This document shows positions 33,655 to 42,614 of a stretch of 64,000 bases of DNA, piece by piece. Within the stretch, counting starts at the first letter, position 1. Each line of letters starts with the position of its first letter. Both the position numbers and the translations under genes were made by a program. The stretch lies in NCBI RefSeq assembly GCF_029623345.1, contig NZ_JAPYKH010000010.1, positions 1-64,000 on the forward strand. Direction: 5' to 3'. Source of the stretch: Sphingomonas phyllosphaerae (lineage in GTDB: Bacteria > Pseudomonadota > Alphaproteobacteria > Sphingomonadales > Sphingomonadaceae). Under the pieces are notes generated by a model, which was given only the letters and a program-made list of their open reading frames with translations, searched no databases and was not told the DNA's origin.

Positions 33655-34944
33655 ATGCGCACGCTGGCCGCGCCGCTCGAGCGCCGGGTCGGGGCTGCCG
33701 CAGCGCCGCGGCTCTATGCGCTGGTCGATCAGGGCACGTCGGGGCTAGGCAACATCATTGCCTTCGCGCTACTCGGCCGCGCGCTCGCGGTGACCCAGTT
33801 CGGCGCGGTCGGCATGATGATCGGGCTGCATTACGTCATCGCCGGCTTCCACCGCTCGGCCGCAGTGCTGCCCTTCACCACTGACCACCGCGCGGACCAC
33901 GACCCGCGCGCGGCAAACGCCGAGAACAGCGACTGGTGGTGGATCGCGCTCGCGCTCGCGCTGGCATTGTCGGCAGCGACCGCGGCGGTCGGCGGCGTGG
34001 TCGCGCTGGCGGCGCGGCGCTGGCCGGAATGCGGCTGGGCGGTCGAGCCCTTGCTGCTCACCGCGTTGATCTCGCCCGCCATGCTGGCATGGGAGTTCGC
34101 ACGCCGCTGGCTCTACAAGATCGATCGCGCCGACATGGTGGCATTGTGCGCCACCGCCTACTTTCTCGTCCTCGCGCTTGCCGCGCTGATGGCGGGTCGG
34201 CTCGGCCTGGGTGCGCCGGGCGGCGCGCTCGCCTGGGTGCTCGCCAGCCTCGCCGCGCTCGCGCTGGCGCTGCCGGGGCTCGCCCCCGCCCGCGCCGACG
34301 GCGCTGGGGTGCGAACGCTGGTGCGCCGCCACCGCGCCGAGTCGGGCTGGCTGGCGGCGACCAACCTACCCTATTCGGTCTACAGCACCGCCTCGATCGT
34401 GGTGGTGATCGGCGTGCTGGTCGGCCCCGTCGCCGCTGCGCTGTTCACCGCGGCGCGCACGCTGACCAATCCGGCGATGAGCATCGTCTCGGCGATCGAC
34501 TCGATCGACAAGCCGCGCGCCGCGCGCGCCTTTGCCGCGGAGGGGATGACAGGCCTGGCACGCGTGGTGCGGCGCTCGCGGCTGACCATCGCGGTCGCGA
34601 CCGGCCTGTATCTCGCGCTTATCGCCATTTTCGCCGCGCCCGTGGTCGCGCTCGTCTTCCACGGACAATATGACGGCTCGGCCGCCAACGTCCGGCTGCT
34701 CGCGCTCGGCTTCTTCCTGTTCGGGCTCAACCTGCCCTCGGAGACGCTGCTGATCGTGCGCCGCGCCGGGCGGACGATGCTGGTGATCCGCTGCGTCACC
34801 GCGGCACTGACCATCCTCGGCCTGTGGCTCGGCGGCCGCCACGGCGTGGCGGGCATGGCGATCGCCTTCGCGATCACCCAGGCGATCAACCTGCTGCTGC
34901 TGCGCGCTGCCGAGGCGCGCCACGCGCGAGGGACCCAGCTATGA
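33655..34944 (+). CDS. Flippase-like membrane protein of the MOP type (third)
   Basis: A 429-residue polytopic protein with about 12 hydrophobic segments; QGTSGLGNIIAFALLGRALAVTQFGAVGM near the N-terminus is the usual first motif of oligosaccharide flippases. ATG 33655 is the first ordinary start but has no ribosome binding site. Nine codons earlier, ATC at 33628 lies 7 bases after GAGGAGG and would give IPAQRLERAMRTL..., so translation may begin at ATC. The gene overlaps the next one by four bases (ATGA). Its partner polymer is unknown; it may serve the second polymerase-like protein at 38221. Confidence 0.83.
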   Translation: MRTLAAPLERRVGAAAAPRLYALVDQGTSGLGNIIAFALLGRALAVTQFGAVGMMIGLHYVIAGFHRSAAVLPFTTDHRADHDPRAANAENSDWWWIALALALALSAATAAVGGVVALAARRWPECGWAVEPLLLTALISPAMLAWEFARRWLYKIDRADMVALCATAYFLVLALAALMAGRLGLGAPGGALAWVLASLAALALALPGLAPARADGAGVRTLVRRHRAESGWLAATNLPYSVYSTASIVVVIGVLVGPVAAALFTAARTLTNPAMSIVSAIDSIDKPRAARAFAAEGMTGLARVVRRSRLTIAVATGLYLALIAIFAAPVVALVFHGQYDGSAANVRLLALGFFLFGLNLPSETLLIVRRAGRTMLVIRCVTAALTILGLWLGGRHGVAGMAIAFAITQAINLLLLRAAEARHARGTQL

Positions 34945-35837
34945 CCGACATCCGCCACTCGATCGCGATCCTCACCTATGCGCGCGAGCCGATCCTCGCC
35001 GAAGTGATCGAGCGGCTCGCCCAGCATCTCGCCGGGCGATCCGACTATGAGCTGATCGTGATCGACAACAATGTCGAGCGGATCGACCGCGCCGCGCAGC
35101 TCGCCCCCTTCGCACACGCGGTGCATCTGTGGGACGGGGTCAACAAGGGCGTGGTCGCGCGCAACCTAGCGTTCGAGCGCGCGCGCGGCGAGATCGTCGT
35201 GCTGCTCGACGACGACGTGTTCGTCGAAACGCCTGACTTCCTCGACCGCTTCGGCGCGCTGTTCGACGCGACGCCGCGGCTTGGCGCAGTCACGATCCGC
35301 AAGCACGTCCGCGGCGAGACCCGCCCGCGCCCCGATTTGATCCCGCATACCGACAAGTCGATCGATCTGACCCAGCCATTCGACACCTTCCGCTTCGTCG
35401 GCGGCTGCGTCGCGTTCCGCGCCGCGACGATCGCCGAGACCGGCGGCTTCCTGCCCGATTTCTTCTACGGGCTGGAGGAGATCGAGCTCTCCTACCGCAT
35501 CATCGATCGCGCGTGGACGATCCGCTACCAGCCCGACATCGTGTGCGAGGAGCTGGAGCACCCCGCCGGACGCAAGCCCAAGCGACAGGTGCAATCGGAC
35601 CGGCTGACCAACAAGTTCATCATCAGCTATCTGCGCATGCCCTCGCCTTATGTGTGGGTGAACCTGATCGCCTTCCCGCCCTATGCTTATTTCTTCGCGC
35701 GCGGTGAAATGGACGTGGTGCGCGCGATGCGCCAGTTCGTGACGTGGCTGCGCCGCCGCGACCGCCCCGCGCGTGCGCCGATCGGCACGGCGGCGCGCCG
35801 GTACATCCGCGACTGCGGGGGGCATTTGTGGCGGTGA
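34941..35837 (+). CDS. Glycosyltransferase family 2
   Basis: A 298-residue GT-A enzyme: HSIAILTYAREPILAEVIERL at the start, GVVARNLAFERARGEIVVLLDDDVF with a DDD motif in the middle, and FRFVGGCVAFR...LPDFFYGLEEIELSYRI, in which the E-E/D pair probably marks the catalytic base and acceptor site. ATG 34941 overlaps the upstream flippase stop (ATGA), so the two are coupled. No membrane segments except a weak hydrophobic stretch near residue 240 (YVWVNLIAFPPYAYFF), which may dock it at the membrane. Donor not determined. Confidence 0.88.
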   Translation: MTDIRHSIAILTYAREPILAEVIERLAQHLAGRSDYELIVIDNNVERIDRAAQLAPFAHAVHLWDGVNKGVVARNLAFERARGEIVVLLDDDVFVETPDFLDRFGALFDATPRLGAVTIRKHVRGETRPRPDLIPHTDKSIDLTQPFDTFRFVGGCVAFRAATIAETGGFLPDFFYGLEEIELSYRIIDRAWTIRYQPDIVCEELEHPAGRKPKRQVQSDRLTNKFIISYLRMPSPYVWVNLIAFPPYAYFFARGEMDVVRAMRQFVTWLRRRDRPARAPIGTAARRYIRDCGGHLWR

Positions 35838-35851
35838 GGCGGACGCGAGCA

Positions 35852-35954
35852 GCCCCTGCCCTTCAGGGGAGCGGTTGGTGTGGGGCGCCGCCGCGAGCAC
35901 CGCGTCCGTGGAGAGCCCCCACCCCCTGTCCCTCCCCTGAGGGGGAGGGGAGCA
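35852..35954. repeat. GC-rich intergenic inverted repeat
   Basis: CCCCTGCCCTTCAGGGG near the left end is mirrored by CCCTCCCCTGAGGGGGAGGGG near the right, and GGTTGGTGTGGGG by CCCCCACCCC in between. It fills most of the 148-base gap between the GT2 and aldo/keto reductase genes. It differs from the CGTCATCC family and may be a third palindrome class or an mRNA-end hairpin. Confidence 0.55.
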
Positions 35955-35985
35955 TTGACGTCATCCACCACCCGGAGACCCGCCG

Positions 35986-36813
35986 ATGACCGCGCCCGCG
36001 TTCCCGCCGCTCGGCCTTGGCTGCGCCAAGATGGGGTCGTTCAACAATCCCAGCACGCTCGCCGACAGCGTCGCGCTGATCCAGCTCGCGCTCGATCTCG
36101 GCGTCACCTTGCTCGACACCGCCAACATCTACGGCCAGGGCGACAGTGAGCGCGCGATCGGGCGTGCGCTGCGCGGCCAGCGCCACCGCGCGCAGGTGGT
36201 GACCAAGGCGGGCAACGCCTTTTCCGCCAAGATGCGCCTGATGCGCCCGCTCAAGCCGCTGCTGAGCGCGGTGCTGGCGCGGCGCCAGATGGGCGCGGCG
36301 GTGACCGCGCAGCGCAGCGGCGCGATGCGGACCGACTGGAGCGAGGGCGGGCTGCTGCGCGAACTCGACGGCTCGCTGCGGCGGCTGCGCAGCGACCATG
36401 TCGACGCCTTCCTGCTCCACAGCCCCGACGCCGCGACGATCGCGCGCGATGAGGCGGTCGGCGCGCTCGCGAAGGCCAAGGCATCGGGCCGCGCGCGGCG
36501 CGTCGGCATCGCCTGCGACGATCTCGCGAGCCTCGACGTCGCGCTGGCGAGCGAGGTGACCGAGGTGCTCGAGCTGCCGTGGGACGTGATCGCCGTGATC
36601 GCCGACGACTCGCGCGGTGCGGCGATCCGCGCGCGCGGGTTACCGGTGATCGCGCGCGAGGTGCTGCGCTTCCAGCCCGGCGTCGACGCCGCGACGGCGG
36701 TGCAGCGCGCGCACGCGTCGCCGCTGGTCACCACCACGCTGATCGGCTCGCGCCAGCCCGAGCGCGTCCGCGCGCTGGCGGCGGCGGTCGGCGACCATCA
36801 TCAGGGGGACTGA
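35986..36813 (+). CDS. Aldo/keto reductase family protein
   Basis: A 275-residue protein with the family tetrad: Asp44 and Tyr49 in LLDTANIYGQGDSE, Lys74 in VVTKAG, and His in DAFLLHSPD. It starts LGLGCAKMGSFNN and ends with TTTLIGSRQPERVRAL, the nucleotide-binding end. It should reduce or oxidise a carbonyl using NADPH. Between polysaccharide genes, and 3 bases before a Gfo/Idh/MocA dehydrogenase, it probably takes part in making an unusual sugar, but no specific reaction can be assigned. GGAGA upstream of ATG 35986 supports the start. Confidence 0.88.
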   Translation: MTAPAFPPLGLGCAKMGSFNNPSTLADSVALIQLALDLGVTLLDTANIYGQGDSERAIGRALRGQRHRAQVVTKAGNAFSAKMRLMRPLKPLLSAVLARRQMGAAVTAQRSGAMRTDWSEGGLLRELDGSLRRLRSDHVDAFLLHSPDAATIARDEAVGALAKAKASGRARRVGIACDDLASLDVALASEVTEVLELPWDVIAVIADDSRGAAIRARGLPVIAREVLRFQPGVDAATAVQRAHASPLVTTTLIGSRQPERVRALAAAVGDHHQGD

Positions 36814-36816
36814 AGC

Positions 36817-38130
36817 ATGAAGATCGCGTTCGTCGGCTGCGGCTATGTGTTCGACATCTACATGCGTACGCGCTGGGCTTATCCCGAGATCGAGATCTGC
36901 GGCGTCTACGATCGCGACGCCGCGCGCGCCGCGGTCGTGCACCAGCATTACGGCTTCCCGCTCTACCCCTCGCTCGACGCGCTGCTGGCGGACGCGCGCG
37001 TCGAGGTGGTGATCAACCTCACCAGCATCGCCTCGCACGAGGAGGTGACCCGCCGCGCGCTCGAGGCGGGCAAGCACGTCTATACCGAGAAGCCGATCAC
37101 CACCGAGCCGGCGCGCACCCGCGCTTTGTTCGAGCTGGCCGAGGCGAAGGGCCGCGTGCTCGCCGCGGCGCCGTGCAACCTCTACTCGGACGCGATCATG
37201 ACCTTGTGGAAGGCGATCGCCGATGGCGCGATCGGCCGCCCCGTGCTGGTCTATGCCGAGCTCGACGACAATCCCGCGCATCTGATGCGGCTCGACACCG
37301 TGACCAGCCCGACCGGCGCGCCCTTTCCCTACGCTGAGGAGCTGCAGGAAGGCTGCACCGTCGAGCATATCGGCTATCACCTCGCGTGGCTGTGTGCGTT
37401 GTTCGGTCCGGTGCGCGCGGTGACCGCCTTCTCGACCTGCCTGGTACCCGACAAGAACACGCCCGAGCCGCTCCACCCCGCGACCACACCCGATTTGTCG
37501 GTGGCGTGCCTCGCCTTCGACGGCGGCGTCGCGGCGCGGGTGACGTGCAGCTGGGTGGCGCCGCGCGACCATCAGATGCGGGTCATCGGCGAGGCGGGCG
37601 AGATCAGCGTCGACAACGTCTTCCACGACCAGTCGCCGGTATTCCTGGAGCGCTTTTCGCGCGTGAGTCTCAGCGCGCGCAAGGCGTACAGCGCGCGCAG
37701 CCAGCCCGCGATCGGGCGCCGCTTCGGCATCAAGGGCCGGCGCCTGTCGCTGGTGCGGCGCTGGAAGTCGCACGCGGTCGAGGCCGAGCGCGGCGTCGGC
37801 AACTCGCCCAAGCACCGGCTGGTCAGCTGGCTGCGCCGCCGCGAGGTGTATGCGCAGGACAAGATCCTCGGCATCGCCGAGATGGGCAAGGCGCTGGCGG
37901 AAGGGCGCCCGCAGTTGATGGGACCGGACTTCCTGATGCACCTCAACGAGCTGACGATGCTGGTGCAGGATGCGGGCGCGCGTGGCGCCACCGTGGTACC
38001 GACTACCAGCTTCGCCCCGCTCGCGCTGCCCGCCGAGCTCGCCGACGCGCCCGATTATCGCGCCGGCTATCGCGCGCGGCTGGCCGAGCGCACCGCCGCG
38101 AGCGCGGTCGAGCGAATGCACCGGCGCTGA
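36817..38130 (+). CDS. Gfo/Idh/MocA family oxidoreductase
   Basis: A 437-residue NAD(P)-dependent dehydrogenase. MKIAFVGCGYVFDIYM is the Rossmann start; the usual GxGxxG is altered to G-C-G-Y-V-F. HVYTEKPITTEPA holds the conserved Lys of the family motif EKP, and HIGYHLAWLCALFG supplies the later His. The C-terminal half is longer than usual, with an arginine-rich insert (FGIKGRRLSLVRRWKS). Members act on sugars, nucleotide sugars or inositol. It follows the aldo/keto reductase by 3 bases, so the two probably work in one pathway to make or modify a sugar for the polymer. GGGGGAC precedes the ATG. Confidence 0.88.
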   Translation: MKIAFVGCGYVFDIYMRTRWAYPEIEICGVYDRDAARAAVVHQHYGFPLYPSLDALLADARVEVVINLTSIASHEEVTRRALEAGKHVYTEKPITTEPARTRALFELAEAKGRVLAAAPCNLYSDAIMTLWKAIADGAIGRPVLVYAELDDNPAHLMRLDTVTSPTGAPFPYAEELQEGCTVEHIGYHLAWLCALFGPVRAVTAFSTCLVPDKNTPEPLHPATTPDLSVACLAFDGGVAARVTCSWVAPRDHQMRVIGEAGEISVDNVFHDQSPVFLERFSRVSLSARKAYSARSQPAIGRRFGIKGRRLSLVRRWKSHAVEAERGVGNSPKHRLVSWLRRREVYAQDKILGIAEMGKALAEGRPQLMGPDFLMHLNELTMLVQDAGARGATVVPTTSFAPLALPAELADAPDYRAGYRARLAERTAASAVERMHRR

Positions 38131-38220
38131 GCCGGGACGGGACAGTGCGCATGGCGGGGCGCCGATGGACACGGTCGAAGGCTTCCGTGTATCGATGCGC
38201 TTAGCCGGTGAGGGAGAGTG

Positions 38221-39636
38221 GTGGCGGTGAGTGAGGGATCCGACGACGGCCGCCGCGCGCCACCGGCGCTCGACCAATTCGGCATGCCGATCAAGGGCGG
38301 CGAGGCGCCCCGGCGGCGCGTACGGCGCAGCAGCGGCAGCAGCGGTGGCGGCGGCAGCAGCAGTAACAGCGGCAGCGGACCGTCGGTCAGCAGTGCGACC
38401 GGCGAGCCTGAGTCGCACGAGCAGGACGCCGTTCAGCAGAAGGTGATCGTCGGCGTCTTCACCGCGATGCTGATCGGTATCACCGTGCTGCAGAAGATCG
38501 GCGTCGGACCGTCCGGCGCGATCATTCCGGTGATCTTCCCGATCGCGCTGATCGCGCTGACGGTGGGCGTGCTGTTCGCTCGCCCAGTGTTCCGGCCCGA
38601 GCGCGCCATGCTGTATCTCGCGGTGGTGATCACCTCGGCGCTCAGTACCGTGCTGTTCACGACCTCTTTCTCGCTCAGCAGCATCGGCTTGTACTTCCTG
38701 CTCTACCTCCCCTTCCTGGTGGCGTTCGACACCACGCCGGAGACTCACAGGAAGTGCCTCACGTTGTTCAGCAACCTCATGTTGGCCTTCGCGGCGATCG
38801 TATGGATACAACATGCCATACAGTTTAGTATAGGCTGGCAATATTGGCCCAACCTCGACAAGCTTATACCTAGCGCCTATCTCGTTCCTGAGTTTCTCTA
38901 CATCCAGCCGCTTCAGTTCGGCATGAAGTATATGAAGCCTTCGGGGATCACCTTCCTTGAGGTTTCGTTCATCTCACAGTTCATCTCGCTGGCGCTGATC
39001 ATCGAACTGCTCTTTCTCAATCGAATGATGCGCGTGATCTTCTTCGGCGCAACTCTGTTCGCGACCTTCGCGGGCACCGGGCTGGCGCTGCTGCTGGTAG
39101 CGCTGCCCATCGTCTTCACGCGCATGAACGTTCGTACGTTCATCACGGTATTGGCGACCGCGTTCATCGCGCTGTTCGTGGCATTGCAGCTGCAATGGTT
39201 CGACATGGTCGCAAACCGGATGGGCGAATTCGATAAGCAGGGGAGCAGCGGCAGCTCGCGCTTCATCGAACCGCTCGATCGCGTACGACGCGCGCTGCTC
39301 GATCCCTCCGCGGTCTATTCCGGCGTTGGCCCCGGGCAGATCGAGCGCGGCGGCAACACCTTCTGGTGGCCGATCGTCAAGGCGGTGGTGGAATATGGCC
39401 TGATCCAAGGGCTGCTGCTCTACGCCTTCCTGCTCTTCTCGATGTTCGATCGTACGCCCAGCCGCCAATTCGCCATCATCCTGGTCCTGTGGTACTCGTT
39501 CGAGGGCACCCTGCTGACGCCCCTGAACCCGATCGCGCTGGTCATGCTGTCGTCGATGTTCATCCTGCGCGACGCGCCTAAGACGCGACGGTCGCGCAGC
39601 GCCGCGGCACCGACCGCAGTTCCCGCGGCAGCGTGA
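38221..39636 (+). CDS. O-antigen ligase/polymerase-like membrane protein (Wzy candidate 2)
   Basis: A 471-residue protein. The first ~75 residues are cytoplasmic and contain a serine/glycine-rich low-complexity run (SSGSSGGGGSSSNSGSG). They are followed by about ten hydrophobic segments and a polar loop (MGEFDKQGSSGSSRFIEPLDRVRRALL) before the last three. This is a polymerase/ligase-like layout. Start choice is open: GTG at 38218, 38221 and 38227 are in frame, and AGGGAG at 38211 best fits 38221. Bases 38740-38960 are clearly more AT-rich than the rest, hinting at foreign origin of the core. It belongs to the run starting at 33655 (flippase, GT2, reductases). Confidence 0.8.
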   Translation: MAVSEGSDDGRRAPPALDQFGMPIKGGEAPRRRVRRSSGSSGGGGSSSNSGSGPSVSSATGEPESHEQDAVQQKVIVGVFTAMLIGITVLQKIGVGPSGAIIPVIFPIALIALTVGVLFARPVFRPERAMLYLAVVITSALSTVLFTTSFSLSSIGLYFLLYLPFLVAFDTTPETHRKCLTLFSNLMLAFAAIVWIQHAIQFSIGWQYWPNLDKLIPSAYLVPEFLYIQPLQFGMKYMKPSGITFLEVSFISQFISLALIIELLFLNRMMRVIFFGATLFATFAGTGLALLLVALPIVFTRMNVRTFITVLATAFIALFVALQLQWFDMVANRMGEFDKQGSSGSSRFIEPLDRVRRALLDPSAVYSGVGPGQIERGGNTFWWPIVKAVVEYGLIQGLLLYAFLLFSMFDRTPSRQFAIILVLWYSFEGTLLTPLNPIALVMLSSMFILRDAPKTRRSRSAAAPTAVPAAA

Positions 39637-39652
39637 GCGACCAGGAGGACCG

Positions 39653-40411
39653 ATGCCGCCGCTCACCGACCGCTTGACCTATGCCGTGGGTGACATCCAT
39701 GGCCGCGCCGATCTGCTCGTCCGCCTGCTCGATCAGGTCCGCGCCGATCGCGCCGCACGCGCGGTGACGGGACGTGCGCTGATCGTCTTCCTCGGCGACT
39801 ACATCGATCGCGGTCCGCGCTCGCGCGAGGTGATCGACCAGCTCCTCGCCTTCGCCGACGACCCGGCGTTCGAGAGCCGCTTCCTGCTGGGCAACCATGA
39901 GGACGCCATGCTCGACTATCTCGACGGGCGGATCAGCGGGCTGGGTTGGGCCAAACACGGCGGTGACACGACGTTGCGCTCTTACGGCGTCGAGCCGCCG
40001 AAGGAGGAGTCGCGCTCCGCCTGGGCAGCGCGTCGCGATGCCTTCCGCGCCGCGGTGCCGTCGTCGCATCGTGCTTTCCTCGAACGGTGCGAGCTCTCTG
40101 TGGTGCAGGGCCGGTTGCTCTTCGTCCATGCCGGTATCCGCCCGGGCGTCGCACTGGAGCAGCAAGAGAAGCGCGATCTGCTGTGGATTCGCAGCGAATT
40201 CCTTCAGGCCGAGCGCGACGATCCTTGGCTGATCGTGCACGGCCACACGCCCAAGGAAGAGGCCTATGCCGGCCCCGGTCGGCTGTGCCTCGATAGCGGC
40301 AGCTATCTCAGCGGCCGGCTCACCGCGGCCGCGTTCGACGGTGCGGACGTGTCGCTGATCGAGACCCACGGTCGCGCGCCGCGCCCTTTCCCCGTTCGTC
40401 TCGCCGGCTGA
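39653..40411 (+). CDS. PPP-family metallophosphatase
   Basis: A 252-residue phosphatase with all metal-binding blocks in order: VGDIHGRADLL (Asp14, His16), VFLGDYIDRGPRS, LLGNHEDAML, VHAG and LIVHGHTPKEEA. This is the serine/threonine phosphatase-like group (lambda phosphatase/ApaH-like). It may remove phosphate from protein Ser/Thr or Tyr, or hydrolyse small phosphates. It is the last gene of the polysaccharide run and starts 16 bases after the polymerase-like gene with GGAGGACCG upstream; it could counter the Wzc-type kinase, whose usual partner phosphatase is absent, but this is inference. The last 92 bases overlap the convergent cupin gene. Confidence 0.9.
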   Translation: MPPLTDRLTYAVGDIHGRADLLVRLLDQVRADRAARAVTGRALIVFLGDYIDRGPRSREVIDQLLAFADDPAFESRFLLGNHEDAMLDYLDGRISGLGWAKHGGDTTLRSYGVEPPKEESRSAWAARRDAFRAAVPSSHRAFLERCELSVVQGRLLFVHAGIRPGVALEQQEKRDLLWIRSEFLQAERDDPWLIVHGHTPKEEAYAGPGRLCLDSGSYLSGRLTAAAFDGADVSLIETHGRAPRPFPVRLAG

Positions 40412-40835
40412 CCGCCACCAGCGCGGCACAGCCGCGTGGCTGCCAGTCCGGCGGAGCGAGCTCGAACCCGGTGAACTCGAAGCCGGGCACGACGACGCAG
40501 CTCACCAGCGCCCAACCCCGCTCCGCCGACGCGGCCTGCCACGCCCCGGCGGGCACCAGCGCCTGCGGCCGCTCGCCCGCGGCGACGTCGGCGCCGAGCT
40601 GCAGCGGCGGCTCGTCCGAGATTGCCAGCGTGAGCGGCGCGCCGGCGTGCCACAGCCATAGCTCGTCGGCATCGACGCGGTGCCAATGCGAGCGCTCGCC
40701 TTCGCCGAGCAGGAACAGGATCGCGGTCATGCGCGAGCGTCCGTCGGGGCCGGGCGGCAGCCGCAGTGTCTCGCGATAGTGGCCGCCCTCGGGGTGCGGG
40801 GAAAGGCCGAGCTGGCGGATCAGGTCCTGCGTCAT
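40320..40835 (-). CDS. DUF985 cupin family protein
   Basis: A 171-residue protein. LGLSPHPEGGHYRET at the start and the strand RSRMTAILFLLGEGERSHWHRVDADELWLWHAG are the DUF985 cupin signature, with candidate metal ligands H-x-H and Glu. LVSCVVVPGFEFTGFELAPPDW is the usual family end, at about residue 130; the last ~40 residues are Arg/Gly-rich, overlap the convergent phosphatase gene and are probably an unselected tail. DUF985 proteins have no confirmed activity, though a sugar isomerase or epimerase-like cupin fold has been proposed. It is separate from the polysaccharide operon by orientation. Confidence 0.8.
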   Translation of the reverse strand: MTQDLIRQLGLSPHPEGGHYRETLRLPPGPDGRSRMTAILFLLGEGERSHWHRVDADELWLWHAGAPLTLAISDEPPLQLGADVAAGERPQALVPAGAWQAASAERGWALVSCVVVPGFEFTGFELAPPDWQPRGCAALVAVSRRDERGKGAARDRGSRSATRPHRRTRPR

Positions 40836-40960
40836 CGCCGCAGAGTGCAGCCGACTGGGCCGGCGCGGTCAAGCGAACCTGACGTCGCCCCTCGAACGAC
40901 GGGTAGAAACCCGTTAACCTCAGCCTGTTAGCCGCTTACCATGGTGGGAGGACCTTTGCG

Positions 40961-42343
40961 TTGACGCTGGATCAGACGATTGCGGAGGCGGCCCGCCGGT
41001 CGGGTGAGCTGGGACTGCGCACGCTCGACTTGCAGGCCGACATCGCCGAGCTCTCCACCCGTGTCACCGCGCAGGCCGGCACGATCGAGCAGATCGGACG
41101 GCAGACCGGCCGGCTTGCCGACGACGTCGACGAGGTCGCCGCCGCGGCGCGCAGCGCGCGCGAGCATACCGCGGGCGCACATGCGGTGCTGGCCGACTCG
41201 CACGTCCAGGTCGAGGCGGCGACCAGCGACGTGGTCGAGCTGATCACCCAGGTCAGCCGCATCCACGAGAGCATCGGCGGCTTCACCGCGGCGCTGGAGG
41301 AGGTCGCGCGCGTCACCGCGACGATCGACGCCATCGCCAAGCAGACCAACCTGCTCGCGCTCAACGCCACGATCGAGGCGGCCCGTGCGGGCGAGGCGGG
41401 GCGCGGGTTCGCCGTGGTGGCGGGCGAGGTCAAGAAGCTCGCCTCCGAGACCGCGGTGGCGACGGCGCGGATCACCGGCTCGATCGACACGCTTACCACC
41501 CAGGCCGACGCGATGCTGGGGAAGGTCGACGCCGGCGTCGCCACCGCGCGCTCGGCGCACCGCGGCACCCGCGACATCGAGGCGCTGGTGGCACGGCTGC
41601 GCGGGCTGATGGACGGGCTGACGCGCTCGAGCGAGGGCGTCGCCGACCGGATCGGCTCGATGGTCCATGCGGTCGGCGAGGTCGAGGGCGGGCTCGGCGA
41701 GCTGGCGCGCACGTCGTCGGACAATGCGCAGGGGCTGCAGCGCCTCTCCGATCGGGTGACGAGCGTGAGCGACGACACCAACGACCTGCTCCAGCGGCTC
41801 GCCGAGAGCGACGCCGATATGCCCGACCGGCCTTACATACGCTTCGCGCTGGAGGCGGCGCGCCAGGTCTCCGCGGGGCTCGCGCGCGCCGCCGGCACGG
41901 GCGAGATCAGCCGCGAGGTTATCTTAAGCGAGCGCTATGTTCCCGTGCCCGACACCGACCCTGCGCTGTTCACGCACCCGGCGATGGCGCTGATCACCTC
42001 ACTGGCGCGACCGCACCAGGAATCGGCGCGCGCGCTGCCGGGCTTCTTCGGGATGAGCTTCACCGACCGCAACTGCTTCGGCGCGGTGGCTATGCCCGAG
42101 CGCTCGCTGCCGCAGCGTCCGGGCGATCCCAAATGGAACAGCGAATTTTCGCGCGCGGGCGTGTTCTTCCATTTTCCCGAAACCGCCGTGCAGGTGAAGA
42201 TCACCCAGCCCTTCTGCCTCAAGGCCTATCGCCGCCCGCTGGCCGGCGGCGGGGTGGTGCTGCTCAAGCAGGTGATCGCCTCAATCAGCGTCGACGGTGC
42301 GCACTGGGGCGTACTCCAGCTGGCGTACGAGAATCAGGGGTGA
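40961..42343 (+). CDS. Cytoplasmic methyl-accepting chemotaxis-type signalling protein
   Basis: A 460-residue protein with no membrane segment. Residues ~100-170 contain the conserved receptor tip ([42 protein letters not shown]), the part that contacts CheW/CheA. Heptad patterns on both sides form the antiparallel coiled coil. Residues ~290-460 are a separate domain with aromatic-rich strands ([29 protein letters not shown]) that may sense a ligand; no HAMP or PAS is recognised. Placing the signalling tip first and the sensor last is unusual. TTG 40961 is set by GGGAGGACC about 9 bases upstream. No che genes are nearby. Confidence 0.85.
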   Translation: MTLDQTIAEAARRSGELGLRTLDLQADIAELSTRVTAQAGTIEQIGRQTGRLADDVDEVAAAARSAREHTAGAHAVLADSHVQVEAATSDVVELITQVSRIHESIGGFTAALEEVARVTATIDAIAKQTNLLALNATIEAARAGEAGRGFAVVAGEVKKLASETAVATARITGSIDTLTTQADAMLGKVDAGVATARSAHRGTRDIEALVARLRGLMDGLTRSSEGVADRIGSMVHAVGEVEGGLGELARTSSDNAQGLQRLSDRVTSVSDDTNDLLQRLAESDADMPDRPYIRFALEAARQVSAGLARAAGTGEISREVILSERYVPVPDTDPALFTHPAMALITSLARPHQESARALPGFFGMSFTDRNCFGAVAMPERSLPQRPGDPKWNSEFSRAGVFFHFPETAVQVKITQPFCLKAYRRPLAGGGVVLLKQVIASISVDGAHWGVLQLAYENQG

Positions 42344-42614
42344 TGATCGAGCCGAGGAGGAGGTCGCGCTTACTCGGTCGGTGCGCACTCGCCTGACCCA
42401 GTTGGGGCACGGGAGCGCCGGCTCTGGGTGGCTCACCCGCGTCAAGATGATGTTCGCCACCCTCGCCTGCATCGATCGGCTGAAGACCCGACATCGAGGT
42501 GTCGCGAAAGCCGCCCGACGTATCAACGACGAGGCTCCTGCTCCGCGTCACGCGCCGCTTTGCCGTCGGCTCAGATCTCGACCAAAGGCGCCCGACCCGT
42601 CCGGCGGCGCATCG
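42344..42614. other. 271-bp gap between convergent genes, no feature seen
   Basis: This gap lies between the ends of two genes that point at each other. No ORF with coding character, palindromic repeat of the families found elsewhere, or clear terminator was recognised. Confidence 0.4.
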
